A stretch of 64,000 nucleotides of DNA from Streptococcus mitis (GCF_946190275.1 NZ_CAMHZQ010000003.1:106681-170680), one strand, 5' to 3'; counted from the stretch's first letter, positions 26,378 through 35,132 are shown. Translations and numbers: made by a program. Notes: generated from the sequence alone by a model not told the origin.

Positions 26378-28112
26378 CTTCTTCTCCTTTCATTTCCAGC
26401 TGCTGAGACTGGTAGGTTTGGGCATACCAGCCATCCAAAGCTAGCAAGTCTTCGTGCCTGCCTCGTTCGATAATTTGACCATTTTGCAGAACCAAGATTA
26501 GATCTGCATGGACAACTGCACTGAGGCGATGAGCCGTAATAATGGTTGTCTTGTCCTTTCGCGTCTCCTTGAGGTTGTCGATAATCGCATACTCTGTCTT
26601 GGCATCCACGGCCGACAAAGAATCATCCAAAATCAAGATATCAGGGTCTAAAATCATCGCCCGACTCATGGCTAGACGTTGCTTTTGACCACCAGAAAGA
26701 CTGACTCCTTTTTCACCAATCAGCGTATCAAATCCCTGGGGCATGTCAATAATGTCTTGGTAAACTTGGGCTAGCTTAGTCGCTTCCTCGACCGCTGAAA
26801 GTGGTAAATCAGGATTCCCAAAGCGTATATTGTCTAAGATTGAAGTCGCAAAGAGGAACTGATCCTGAGGAACATAGCCCATAAGACTACGAAGGTCTGT
26901 CAGACGATAGTCACGAATATTATGACCGTTTAGGTAAATAGCACCCTTATCCACATCGTATTCACGCAAGAGAAGCTTGATCAAGGACGTTTTTCCAGAG
27001 CCTGTCTGACCAACCAATCCCAGAGTTTGCCCTTTTTCCAAACTAAAGTGAACATTTGTCAGTGTTTCCTCATTTTCAAAGGCAAAGTTGTCAATGGCGT
27101 ACTCCAAGCGCCCATTTTCAATACCATCCTGAGGAATCTCTGGGTCCTTTACAGGAGATTCCTGAGACAAAAGTTCCTCAATCCGCTGGTAAGAAACCTT
27201 GCCTCGCTGAGTGATATTAAAGAGGAAACCAATGGCCATAAGAGGCCAGACCAACATATCCAAATAACTGATAAAAGTGACCAGATTTCCAACGGTGATT
27301 TGCCCTTCCTGAACCATCAAGGAGCCGACCAAGAGGGTTAACACATAGGAGGAACCAACAAATAAGAGAACCATAGGGTCAAAGAGACTATCGTATTTCA
27401 TGGTTTGCAGGTTCTTTTGGAAGGTCAATTCATTGACTGCCTGAAAGGACTTAAGCTCGTCCGCCTGATACCCGAAAGACTTGGTCACTTTGATACCTGA
27501 TACAGATTCCTGTACCTTGTTATTGAGTTCAGAAAAGGCAGCTTGCGATTCTCCGAAAGCCTTATGAGTCTTTCTCCCTAAACGACTGGTGGCATAAGCC
27601 ATGAAAGGCAGGGGCAAAATGGCAACCAAGGTCATCTGCCATGAAATGCTAAAGAGCATGGTCATCAAGGTCACCAACGCCGTGATTGAGGCATCCACCG
27701 CAGACATGACCCCACCACCTGCTAGACGAGTCAAGGCATTGATATCATTGGTTGCGTGTGCCATCAGGTCCCCCGTCCGATAGGTTTGATAAAAGGCTGG
27801 AGACATTTTTGTGAAATGCTCAAACAAACGAGACCGCATAATCTGCCCCAAACGGTAGGAAGTTCCAAGGATATACATACGCCAAACATAGCGCAGATAG
27901 TACATCCCAAAGGCTGCAAGCAGCAAGTAAAATAGGTCAAGAAGGAGGTCCTGCTGGGTTAATTGCTCCGAAGTAATGGCATCAATGACCCGCCCCATAA
28001 CCATAGGGGGAATGAGATTGAGGACGGAAACCAAGACCAGAGCCACAATCCCGACTAAATAACGGCGTTTTTCTAACTTGAAAAACCACCAAAGTTTTTG
28101 AATAATGGACAT
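26367..28112 (-). CDS. ABC exporter half-transporter (heterodimer, degenerate catalytic site)
   Basis: The start is placed at the ATG at 28112 (581 residues, MSIIQKLWWFFKL), with AAAGGGATG upstream; the 13 extra residues of the longer frame lack a ribosome site. Six membrane helices precede the ATPase domain with Walker A GQTGSGKTS and canonical signature SLSGGQKQ. The Walker B reads ILILDDSLSAVD, with Asp in place of the catalytic Glu. This is the hallmark of the regulatory half of heterodimeric exporters. Efflux of drugs or lipids is the usual role. Confidence 0.9.
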   Translation of the reverse strand: MSIIQKLWWFFKLEKRRYLVGIVALVLVSVLNLIPPMVMGRVIDAITSEQLTQQDLLLDLFYLLLAAFGMYYLRYVWRMYILGTSYRLGQIMRSRLFEHFTKMSPAFYQTYRTGDLMAHATNDINALTRLAGGGVMSAVDASITALVTLMTMLFSISWQMTLVAILPLPFMAYATSRLGRKTHKAFGESQAAFSELNNKVQESVSGIKVTKSFGYQADELKSFQAVNELTFQKNLQTMKYDSLFDPMVLLFVGSSYVLTLLVGSLMVQEGQITVGNLVTFISYLDMLVWPLMAIGFLFNITQRGKVSYQRIEELLSQESPVKDPEIPQDGIENGRLEYAIDNFAFENEETLTNVHFSLEKGQTLGLVGQTGSGKTSLIKLLLREYDVDKGAIYLNGHNIRDYRLTDLRSLMGYVPQDQFLFATSILDNIRFGNPDLPLSAVEEATKLAQVYQDIIDMPQGFDTLIGEKGVSLSGGQKQRLAMSRAMILDPDILILDDSLSAVDAKTEYAIIDNLKETRKDKTTIITAHRLSAVVHADLILVLQNGQIIERGRHEDLLALDGWYAQTYQSQQLEMKGEEDAE

Positions 28113-28166
28113 AACATCCCTTTCTGATTGCAAATAGAAACCTGAGGCCAAGACCCCAGGTTTTTC

Positions 28167-28802
28167 TTATTCATAGGTTACGACTGTGACCGCACCCTTG
28201 TCATACTCAGCGATAAAGATATTGGCTACATTGTCATGCCCTTGCTTGCTGAGATTGTCAAGCAACCACTCTTCGTTACGACCAATCGACTCCAAAACAT
28301 CGACTTGTATCACACCGTCAGTCACAACTGGATACTTAGGATTTTCATCTCCCATTTGGACCACGATGAGTTGGCCATTTTGCTCCTGCACAGCGCGTTT
28401 GACCTGCTTCATCTGGAAAATCCCTTGGCTACGAAGCTTGAGGGCTACTTCCGCTGCAGACAAGCCAACTGAACGACAGGCTTCTGGGTCAATCTGACCA
28501 TTTTTGATGAGGAGAGTTGGCTTACCATCAATCAAGCGTTTGACAAAATGAACATTGTTACTAAGCCACTTGAGGGTCAAGACCAAAATCGTCCACATCA
28601 TCAAAATCACTGCGTACTGGAGAATGCTAATAGAACTATTGTAAATCACCCCACCGATAATACCACCGAGAACATAGTTCTGAATTTGGTCTGTCGCAGA
28701 GTTAGGCGCCAGATTTCCCTTTCCTGTCACATTGATAACAAAAACAAGCGAGAAAAGACCCAAGGCCAGTTTGATTAAAATTTCCATATAATTGAGTGTC
28801 AT
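28167..28802 (-). CDS. DUF421 (YetF family) membrane protein
   Basis: The 211-residue protein has three N-terminal membrane segments and a soluble C-terminal domain containing the family motif LIDGKPTLLIKNGQID, then EVALKLRSQGIFQMKQVKRAVQEQNGQL. DUF421 proteins of Bacillus (YetF, YcaP) are poorly characterised, with links to sporulation and stress. It overlaps the DUF3290 gene by four bases (ATGA). This pairing recurs across Firmicutes, so the two probably form one membrane complex. Confidence 0.85.
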   Translation of the reverse strand: MTLNYMEILIKLALGLFSLVFVINVTGKGNLAPNSATDQIQNYVLGGIIGGVIYNSSISILQYAVILMMWTILVLTLKWLSNNVHFVKRLIDGKPTLLIKNGQIDPEACRSVGLSAAEVALKLRSQGIFQMKQVKRAVQEQNGQLIVVQMGDENPKYPVVTDGVIQVDVLESIGRNEEWLLDNLSKQGHDNVANIFIAEYDKGAVTVVTYE

Positions 28803-29254
28803 TTGTTTACCTCCACCAATTCAATAGCGTCTGTTTGATGCAATTCTAATTTCTCTAAAAGATACTTGTCTGGTTGGCTCCCGTTCATGGCACGATAGAA
28901 ATTTGAACCTACCTTGATAAGTGCTCCATCAGTGGCTGCAGAAGTATTGACATAAACTTCTGATTTATCCACTCCCAAGTCTTTGGAAACAACCTCTATG
29001 AAATGAAGGGAGGTTTGAAATTGGTTGTTAGAGGCTTGATTGGTCTGGTATTTTGAGATTGTCACCAAAAGCATGGCCACCAAGGTCAAGGCCAAAATCA
29101 TGACCAATTCCCGAAACTTAGTCCCCTTTTTATCTCGATAGGCTTTAAAAGCAAAAAATCCTGTGATAGCTAGGAGCACAATCCCAAAGCCAATCATCAT
29201 TCCATTTTGTTGACTGATTTGGCTAAGCACATAGTCATATGAGTAAAATTTCAT
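28799..29254 (-). CDS. DUF3290 membrane protein
   Basis: The 151-residue protein has two membrane helices (about 19-37 and 46-66) and an extracytoplasmic C-terminal domain of about 85 residues (NNQFQTSLHFIEVVSKDLGVD...YVNTSAATDG). The family is recognised by this layout and by its partner DUF421, whose gene overlaps its stop codon. Function is unknown. A GGGAGTG-type ribosome site precedes the ATG at 29254. Confidence 0.8.
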   Translation of the reverse strand: MKFYSYDYVLSQISQQNGMMIGFGIVLLAITGFFAFKAYRDKKGTKFRELVMILALTLVAMLLVTISKYQTNQASNNQFQTSLHFIEVVSKDLGVDKSEVYVNTSAATDGALIKVGSNFYRAMNGSQPDKYLLEKLELHQTDAIELVEVNK

Positions 29255-29301
29255 TTGTTTTCACTCCCTTTCATAAAATCATTCTTCATTATAAACGAAA
29301 G

Positions 29302-29338
29302 AGAGTGATTTTTCAAACCATACGTTGGGGAAATAGAC
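29302..29338. repeat. 37-bp direct repeat, left copy, flanking the Sdp-like cassette
   Basis: The 37 bases from AGAGTGATTTTTCAAACC to AAATAGAC recur without a mismatch at 31308-31344, where they form part of the region upstream of exoA. The next 27 bases also contain CTAACTAATGACTCA, close to CTAACTAGTGACTCA inside the start of exoA, so this may be a shortened copy of the exoA front. Confidence 0.85.
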
Positions 29339-29380
29339 TTATCAGACCAACTTCTCTAACTAATGACTCAAATACCTGTT

Positions 29381-30025
29381 TCAAGATTCTAATTTTGATA
29401 ATTGATAAGAATAGACACTAGGAATTATCACTACAAAGAAAAGTGTCAAGAAGAATACCCAGTAAACATATATTTGAACAAAGGAATTTAGAAACAATAA
29501 CAATCCTCCTAATACCCAAATTTTTCCAGCTAATCGATGTGTTTTTCTCCAGTTTTTATCATTCTCCAAGGTCCACGGTAGTCGAATACCGATTATATAA
29601 TTTCGGTGTGTTTTTGGTAGATAATTTCCAATTACGATCATCACGACTCCCATAAAAATCTGAGCTAGTAGCCCACTTATCATGGAATAACCCAAAGATT
29701 CTCCGAAGATAGAAATCATTAGTAGACAAGATACAAAAGGAATAATCCAGTAAATCAAAAATTGTATTTTTGAACTGATATTGCTAGATTTAGGATCCTT
29801 AATCATTATAAATAGAAGCAACCAATGCATCAAAAGCATGAGAGTCGGTAATCCAAAGATAGCAGACATTTTATGATTGTAGCCATCCGCTTGACCCAGT
29901 AGATTAAAATGAGTGGGTATCTCCTCTGGTAATTGATTCCAGAAAACACAACCTACAAGGGAAGGTAGTAGGATAAGAATGCTCGTAAATAATACCAATT
30001 TCTTATTGATTTTTATCTTCATCAA
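29381..30025 (-). CDS. SdpI family immunity-like membrane protein (DUF1648 N-terminus)
   Basis: The 214-residue protein has about six membrane segments. It begins with the DUF1648 pattern LPEEIPTHFNLLGQADGYN and carries the SdpI C-terminal stretch GNYLPKTHRNYIIGIRLPWTLEN. In Bacillus subtilis SdpI protects against the SDP toxin and, once toxin-bound, ties up the repressor SdpR. Here the repressor gene overlaps its start by 23 bases. No sdpC-like toxin gene is seen, so this could be a defence against toxins of other bacteria. Confidence 0.85.
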   Translation of the reverse strand: MMKIKINKKLVLFTSILILLPSLVGCVFWNQLPEEIPTHFNLLGQADGYNHKMSAIFGLPTLMLLMHWLLLFIMIKDPKSSNISSKIQFLIYWIIPFVSCLLMISIFGESLGYSMISGLLAQIFMGVVMIVIGNYLPKTHRNYIIGIRLPWTLENDKNWRKTHRLAGKIWVLGGLLLFLNSFVQIYVYWVFFLTLFFVVIIPSVYSYQLSKLES

Positions 30026-30290
30026 AATGATCTCCTTTCAGATCTGCTAACCAAACCATTATATCCTCTAAAACCGATGTATTTAACTCATAATAAATAA
30101 AGTTTTTTTCTTTCATTTCATGAATCAAATCCGCTGCTTTCAAAATCGTGAGATGGTGTGAAATAGTTGCACCTGTCAACTCGAATTGACTGGCAATTTC
30201 TCCTGCAGATAATCTACCTGCTTTGAGTAAATTTAAAATCTCTCTCCTAACTGGATGAGATAAGGCTTTAAAACTATTTGCAAAACTCAT
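30003..30290 (-). CDS. SdpR-like ArsR family repressor
   Basis: The 95-residue winged-helix protein has LSHPVRREILNLLKAGRLSAGEIASQFELTGATISHHLTILKAADLI, the standard ArsR/SdpR helix-turn-helix, with no metal-binding cysteines. In the Bacillus Sdp system the homologue represses its own operon until sequestered by SdpI at the membrane. It overlaps sdpI by 23 bases and the CPBP gene by 17. The two ATTTAGA-N6-TCTAAAT palindromes upstream of the operon are its likely operators. Confidence 0.88.
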   Translation of the reverse strand: MSFANSFKALSHPVRREILNLLKAGRLSAGEIASQFELTGATISHHLTILKAADLIHEMKEKNFIYYELNTSVLEDIMVWLADLKGDHFDEDKNQ

Positions 30291-31173
30291 AATGGCTCCT
30301 TTCCCTTTGTAATATTAGTAGGGCTAGGACTAAGCAAGGTAGAACTGATAGTATTCCTGTCGGTGATGGGCCTAAAATCAAGAGGTTTGAAACTTTTTCT
30401 CCTGGTAATTGAAATAGTAACCCAATACCGGCAGTTGCATTGATTGCCCCATGAAATAGGGCAGAAGCCCAGATAGAACCTGTCTTTTCCAACAACCAGC
30501 TCAACAATATTCCTAGGCTAAAACAAAATAGAAACATAGCAACAACTCCCAAAACGGGATAAGCAAAATAAGATAGTCCATAATTATAGCCTTGCAAATT
30601 GATTGGTAGATGCCAAATACTCCAAATGAGACCAAGCAAGACATGAGTCTGAACTATTGAAAAGCGTCCTCTTAGAGCTGGGTAAAGATAGCCACGCCAA
30701 CCAATTTCCTCTCCCAATGCAAAAAAACTATTAAAAAAAGGAGCGTAGGTCAAACTAGCTAGGATTTGAATCAAGGCCAAGAAAGATAAGGGAATGGCTG
30801 ATTGAGAGACACCTTTTTCTTGTAAGATGGCTTGAATAGATTCAAAACCAAGGCTGAAATTGCTAGGGAATACAAGAAAATAAAGTCCCGCTCCTAAAAA
30901 ACTGATGACAGCTGGTAACCAGATAGCTAGTAAGTAAAAGCGCCAGTTCCTCTTGAGATTCACGACTAATTTAGATTTGATTCCACTAGGTTGATTCGTG
31001 ATTTTCCCTAAGAGAAAGACTGCAAGTGCAGGCATCCACATGGCTACAATACTAGCAAGTTGACTCCATGGAGAATTTAGACCAACACCACTTAGCCATA
31101 GTGTCAACCATACTATCCAAGCAAGGCCATAAGCCAAGACCACAAAAAGAAGGATTGTTCTCTTATTTGACAT
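30274..31173 (-). CDS. CPBP family intramembrane glutamic protease (CAAX/Abi type)
   Basis: The start is uncertain: ATG at 31173 (299 residues) is preferred over GTG at 31188, which lacks a ribosome site. The protein has about eight membrane segments with the CPBP motifs EEIGWRGYL (catalytic Glu pair and Arg), a His in GLIWSIWHLPIN and a third motif ALFHGAINA. Bacterial members act in bacteriocin immunity or maturation. It is the first gene of the CPBP-sdpR-sdpI operon, and its place there suggests a role in toxin immunity. Confidence 0.85.
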   Translation of the reverse strand: MSNKRTILLFVVLAYGLAWIVWLTLWLSGVGLNSPWSQLASIVAMWMPALAVFLLGKITNQPSGIKSKLVVNLKRNWRFYLLAIWLPAVISFLGAGLYFLVFPSNFSLGFESIQAILQEKGVSQSAIPLSFLALIQILASLTYAPFFNSFFALGEEIGWRGYLYPALRGRFSIVQTHVLLGLIWSIWHLPINLQGYNYGLSYFAYPVLGVVAMFLFCFSLGILLSWLLEKTGSIWASALFHGAINATAGIGLLFQLPGEKVSNLLILGPSPTGILSVLPCLVLALLILQRERSHYEFCK

Positions 31174-31193
31174 ATTTGTACACTTCACTTTCT

Positions 31194-31269
31194 ATTTAGA
31201 TGTTTTTCTAAATAACATTATACACCTTTCCATTCTAAACACAAGATCTATTTAGATTTTTTTCTAAAT
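31194..31269 (-). promoter_or_regulatory. Promoter with twin palindromic operators of the Sdp-like operon
   Basis: ATTTAGA-N6-TCTAAAT occurs at 31194-31213 and again at 31250-31269, centres 56 bp apart. Between them on the minus strand lie TTGTGT (31239-31244) and TATAAT (31217-31222) with a 16-base spacer. One palindrome covers the start region and the other lies upstream of -35: a classic repressor layout for an ArsR-type dimer such as the SdpR-like protein. Confidence 0.7.
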
Positions 31270-31307
31270 AGTTTAGGGGATTTTTATTTTCTCAGGATAA
31301 AGTCTAA

Positions 31308-31344
31308 AGAGTGATTTTTCAAACCATACGTTGGGGAAATAGAC
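31308..31344. repeat. 37-bp direct repeat, right copy (upstream of exoA)
   Basis: Identical to 29302-29338. It lies just before the exoA -10 region (GGTATAAT at about 31354-31361), so this is probably the ancestral copy. Confidence 0.85.
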
Positions 31345-31393
31345 CTTTTTTTGGTATAATAAAATCTATAATCTGAATGAAAAAGGTAACTTT

Positions 31394-32221
31394 ATGAAAC
31401 TTATCTCATGGAATATTGATTCCCTAAACGCTGCCCTAACTAGTGACTCAGCTCGTGCCAAATTGTCCCAAGAAGTCCTACAAACCTTGGTCGCTGAAAA
31501 TGCTGATATTATCGCTATACAAGAAACCAAGCTTTCTGCCAAAGGGCCTACAAAAAAACACTTGGAAATTTTAGAAGAACTCTTCCCAGGCTACGAAAAC
31601 ACGTGGCGCTCTTCTCAAGAGCCTGCCCGTAAAGGCTATGCTGGAACCATGTTCCTCTATAAGAAAGAACTCACACCCACTGTCACTTTCCCAGAAATCG
31701 GTGCTCCGTCTACCATGGACTTGGAAGGTCGTATCATCACGCTAGAATTTGATGATTTTTTCGTAACGCAAGTTTACACTCCAAACGCTGGCGATGGCCT
31801 CAAACGCTTGGAAGAACGCCAAGTCTGGGATGTTAAATATGCTGAGTACTTGGCTGAACTAGACAAAGAAAAACCAGTCCTTGCGACCGGTGACTACAAT
31901 GTAGCCCACAATGAAATCGACCTTGCAAATCCTGCCAGCAACCGCCGTTCACCAGGATTTACCGACGAGGAACGTGCTGGATTTACCAACCTTTTGGCAA
32001 CTGGATTTACCGACACCTTCCGCCATATTCATGGCGATGTTCCAGAACGCTACACTTGGTGGGCACAACGCAGCAAGACTTCTAAAATCAACAATACAGG
32101 CTGGAGAATCGACTACTGGCTGACAAGCAACCGCGTGGCTGACAAGGTGACCAAGTCTGATATGATTGACTCCGGTGCGCGCCAAGACCACACACCCATT
32201 TTCATGGAGATTGAACTCTAA
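31394..32221 (+). CDS. exoA: Exodeoxyribonuclease III / AP endonuclease
   Basis: The 275-residue enzyme of the Xth/ExoIII family cuts at abasic sites and trims 3' ends in base excision repair. Motifs in order: MKLISWNIDSLNA, DIIAIQETKLS (metal-binding Glu), VYTPNAGDGLKRL, TGDYNVAHNEIDLANP, TWWAQR and IDYWLTSN, with the final DHTP catalytic pair. AAAAGG precedes the ATG. It is followed 11 bases later by a VOC-family gene, probably co-transcribed. Confidence 0.96.
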   Translation: MKLISWNIDSLNAALTSDSARAKLSQEVLQTLVAENADIIAIQETKLSAKGPTKKHLEILEELFPGYENTWRSSQEPARKGYAGTMFLYKKELTPTVTFPEIGAPSTMDLEGRIITLEFDDFFVTQVYTPNAGDGLKRLEERQVWDVKYAEYLAELDKEKPVLATGDYNVAHNEIDLANPASNRRSPGFTDEERAGFTNLLATGFTDTFRHIHGDVPERYTWWAQRSKTSKINNTGWRIDYWLTSNRVADKVTKSDMIDSGARQDHTPIFMEIEL

Positions 32222-32232
32222 GGAGAAAACGA

Positions 32233-32619
32233 ATGGACTATCAAGCTGTCATTCCTGAATTTGTAGTATCTGACATCGAACAGTCGCGCCACTTCTACTG
32301 CGACTTGTTGGGATTCTCTGTCGAATACGAGCGCCCCGAGGAGAAATTTCTCTTCCTCTCGCTTGAAGACTGCCAGCTCATGTTAGAAGAAGGCAGCGCA
32401 GAAGAATTAGCCCAACTGACCTATCCTTTCGGGCGCGGTGTCAATATTTCCTTTGGCATCAAGGATGTCCCCCAGCTCTACCAAAATCTGCTGTCAGCTA
32501 ACTATCCCATCCATCGTCAACTGACAAAAAGAGAATTTCGTGTTGGGGATCACTATATCTATCCTCACGAGTTTGCAGTCTTGGATCCAGATGGTTATTT
32601 TTTAAGATTTAGTGAATAG
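32233..32619 (+). CDS. VOC family (glyoxalase/bleomycin resistance-like) protein
   Basis: The 128-residue protein shows one VOC fold: VIPEFVVSDIEQSRHFYCDLLGFSVEYE, then FLFLSLEDCQLMLEE and the C-terminal HEFAVLDPDGYFLRFSE. Such proteins bind metal and act as glyoxalases, dioxygenases or sequester drugs like bleomycin. The substrate here cannot be told. AAGGAG stands 8 bases before the ATG, and the gene begins 11 bases after exoA. Confidence 0.85.
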   Translation: MDYQAVIPEFVVSDIEQSRHFYCDLLGFSVEYERPEEKFLFLSLEDCQLMLEEGSAEELAQLTYPFGRGVNISFGIKDVPQLYQNLLSANYPIHRQLTKREFRVGDHYIYPHEFAVLDPDGYFLRFSE

Positions 32620-32721
32620 AATAATAAAGATTGGGAAAAAGTCTTTAAAGTTAGAAAAAGGCATATTGTCAGGTGTTGAAAAATCTTGATAATATGTCTT
32701 TTATGATGAAAAAATCTTCTA

Positions 32722-32826
32722 ATACTCTTCGAAAATCAAATTCAAACCACGTCAGCGTCGCCTTACCGTACTCAAGTACAGCCTGCGGCTAGCTTCCTAC
32801 TTTGTTCTTTGATTTTCATTGAGTAC
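32722..32826. repeat. BOX element (A and C modules, no B)
   Basis: It runs from ATACTCTTCGAAAATCAAAT through CGTCAGCGTCGCCTTACCGTAC to TTTGATTTTCATTGAGTAC, the mirror orientation of the element at 23689. It lies between the VOC gene and the purine riboswitch. Confidence 0.9.
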
Positions 32827-32905
32827 AAATGTTAGCTTACAATTGAAAATTTGTCTATTTTTCTTCATTTTGTTCGTTTTTTAAATCAAAACACTAACAA
32901 AATAT

Positions 32906-32934
32906 TTGATTTCTAAAGTTTTTTGGTGTAAAAT
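32906..32934 (+). promoter_or_regulatory. Promoter of xpt-pbuX
   Basis: TTGATT (32906-32911) and TAAAAT (32929-32934) are 17 bases apart, about 38 bases before the riboswitch. Confidence 0.75.
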
Positions 32935-32972
32935 AAAAACATTGGTACAAGCCTATTTAAAATTGAATATCG

Positions 32973-33115
32973 TTTTACTTGTTTATGTCGTGAATTGGCA
33001 CGACGTTTCTACAAGGTGCCGGAACACCTAACAATAAGTAAGTCAGCTTGAGGGGATGGTCTTTGGGCCATGCCTATTTTGGGGACTTACTTAAAGATTA
33101 AGTAGGTCCTTTTTC
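32973..33115 (+). promoter_or_regulatory. Purine (guanine/xanthine-type) riboswitch with terminator
   Basis: P1 (TTTTACTTGTT with AACAATAAGTAAG), P2 (GTCGTG/CACGAC) with loop AATTGG, the conserved TTTCTAC junction (33006-33012), and P3 (AGGTG/CACCT) with loop CCGGAA make a purine aptamer. The base at the ligand-pairing position of J3/1 appears to be C (33032), which specifies guanine-type ligands. The 3' arm of P1 can also pair with the terminator GGACTTACTTAA...TTAAGTAGGTCC (33083-33111) plus T-run, so ligand binding should stop transcription. Confidence 0.85.
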
Positions 33116-33176
33116 TATTTCTTGCTAGAAACTCTAAACAAGCAAATGAAGCATCTTTTAGACTTTAGGAGGTCTT

Positions 33177-33758
33177 ATGAAATTATTAGAAGAGCGCATC
33201 CTCAAGGATGGGCATATCTTGGGTGATAACATCCTCAAGGTGGATTCCTTTTTAACCCACCAAGTTGACTTTAGCCTGATGCGAGAAATCGGTAAGGTTT
33301 TTGCGGAAAAATTTGCTTCTGCTGGTATTACCAAAGTCGTGACCATTGAAGCGTCGGGTATTGCCCCAGCCATTTTTACAGCTGAAGCCTTGAATGTACC
33401 GATGATTTTCGCCAAAAAAGCTAAAAACATCACCATGAATGAAGGCATCTTGACCGCCGAAGTTTACTCCTTTACCAAGCAGGTGACTAGCACCGTTTCC
33501 ATCGCTGGAAAATTCCTCTCACCAGAGGACAAGGTCTTGATTATTGACGATTTCCTTGCTAATGGCCAAGCTGCCAAAGGCTTGATTCAAATCATCGAAC
33601 AAGCTGGTGCCACAGTCGAAGCTATCGGTATTGTGATTGAAAAATCCTTCCAAGATGGCCGTGATTTGCTTGAAAAAGCAGGCTACCCTGTTCTATCACT
33701 CGCTCGTTTGGATCGGTTTGAAAATGGTCAAGTCGTATTTAAGGAGGCAGATCTCTAA
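33177..33758 (+). CDS. xpt: Xanthine phosphoribosyltransferase
   Basis: The 193-residue protein converts xanthine and PRPP to XMP. It starts [29 protein letters not shown] and carries the PRPP-binding motif [16 protein letters not shown] and the [10 protein letters not shown] loop, typical of Xpt. AGGAGG lies 6 bases before the ATG. Its stop codon overlaps the pbuX start by one base (TAATG). Expression is under the purine riboswitch directly upstream. Confidence 0.96.
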   Translation: MKLLEERILKDGHILGDNILKVDSFLTHQVDFSLMREIGKVFAEKFASAGITKVVTIEASGIAPAIFTAEALNVPMIFAKKAKNITMNEGILTAEVYSFTKQVTSTVSIAGKFLSPEDKVLIIDDFLANGQAAKGLIQIIEQAGATVEAIGIVIEKSFQDGRDLLEKAGYPVLSLARLDRFENGQVVFKEADL

Positions 33759-35020
33759 TGCAAACTCAAGAAAAACATTCACAAGCAGCCGTTCTTGGCT
33801 TGCAGCACTTACTAGCCATGTACTCAGGATCTATCCTGGTTCCCATCATGATTGCGACAGCCCTTGGCTATTCAACTGAGCAATTGACCTACCTGATTTC
33901 TACAGATATCTTCATGTGTGGGGTGGCAACTTTCCTCCAACTCCAACTCAACAAATACTTTGGTATTGGACTCCCAGTCGTTCTAGGAGTTGCTTTCCAG
34001 TCGGTCGCTCCCTTGATTATGATTGGGCAAAGCCATGGTAGTGGCGCTATGTTTGGTGCCCTTATCGCATCAGGGATTTACGTGGTTCTTGTTTCAGGCA
34101 TTTTCTCAAAAGTAGCCAATCTCTTCCCATCTATCGTAACAGGATCTGTTATTACCACGATTGGTTTAACCTTGATTCCTGTCGCTATTGGAAATATGGG
34201 AAATAACGTTCCAGAGCCAACTGGTCAAAGTCTCTTGCTGGCCGCTATTACTGTTCTGATTATCCTCTTGATTAACATCTTTACCAAAGGATTTATCAAG
34301 TCTATCTCCATTTTGATTGGTCTAGTTGTTGGAACAGCCATTGCTGCTAGCATGGGTTTGGTGGACTTCTCTCCTGTTGCAGCAGCACCACTTGTCCATG
34401 TCCCAACTCCACTCTACTTTGGGATGCCAACCTTTGAAATCTCATCTATTGTCATGATGTGTATCATCGCAACGGTGTCTATGGTTGAGTCTACTGGTGT
34501 TTATCTGGCCTTGTCTGATATCACAAAAGATCCAATCGACAGCACTCGCCTTCGCAACGGTTACCGCGCAGAAGGTTTTGCCGTACTTCTCGGAGGAATC
34601 TTTAACACCTTCCCTTACACAGGATTTTCACAAAACGTTGGTTTGGTTAAATTATCAGGTATCAAGACTCGTCTGCCAATCTACTACGCAGCAGGTTTCC
34701 TGGTTCTACTTGGACTGCTACCTAAGTTTGGCGCCCTTGCCCAAATCATTCCAAGCCCTGTCCTCGGTGGTGCCATGCTGGTGATGTTTGGTTTTGTATC
34801 TATTCAAGGGATGCAAATCCTCGCTCGTGTTGACTTTGCTAACAATGAACACAACTTCCTTATCGCAGCAGTTTCAATCGCTGCAGGTGTCGGACTCAAC
34901 AACAGTAATCTATTTGTCAGCATGCCGACAGCCTTCCAAATGTTCTTCTCAAACGGAATCGTCGTAGCCAGCCTACTTGCCATTGTACTCAATGCCGTGT
35001 TAAATCATAAAAAGAAATAA
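33758..35020 (+). CDS. pbuX: Xanthine permease (NCS2 family)
   Basis: The 420-residue transporter has about 13-14 membrane segments. It starts near GLQHLLAMYSGSILVPIMIA and carries the NCS2 signature region FNTFPYTGFSQNVGLVKLSGIKTR. It imports xanthine (perhaps uric acid) by proton symport for Xpt to salvage. The one-base overlap with xpt shows an operon. A hairpin with T-run at 35086-35132 ends it. Confidence 0.94.
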   Translation: MQTQEKHSQAAVLGLQHLLAMYSGSILVPIMIATALGYSTEQLTYLISTDIFMCGVATFLQLQLNKYFGIGLPVVLGVAFQSVAPLIMIGQSHGSGAMFGALIASGIYVVLVSGIFSKVANLFPSIVTGSVITTIGLTLIPVAIGNMGNNVPEPTGQSLLLAAITVLIILLINIFTKGFIKSISILIGLVVGTAIAASMGLVDFSPVAAAPLVHVPTPLYFGMPTFEISSIVMMCIIATVSMVESTGVYLALSDITKDPIDSTRLRNGYRAEGFAVLLGGIFNTFPYTGFSQNVGLVKLSGIKTRLPIYYAAGFLVLLGLLPKFGALAQIIPSPVLGGAMLVMFGFVSIQGMQILARVDFANNEHNFLIAAVSIAAGVGLNNSNLFVSMPTAFQMFFSNGIVVASLLAIVLNAVLNHKKK

Positions 35021-35085
35021 AAACATCTATCGTAATCCTAGTTTATTAGCTTTTATACTTTAGGAAAGTAGTTGTATAAAATGTA

Positions 35086-35132
35086 AAACTCTCCCAAGAA
35101 ATGCCATATCTAAGGAGAGTTACTGTATTTTT
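35086..35132 (+). terminator. Terminator of xpt-pbuX
   Basis: AACTCTCC and GGAGAGTT pair across a 19-base loop, followed by ACTGTATTTTT. Confidence 0.65.

Noticed and set aside
29302..31344. Flanking 37-bp repeats as transposon ends
   Set aside because: They are direct, not inverted, have no transposase between them, and the right copy belongs to the exoA upstream region.
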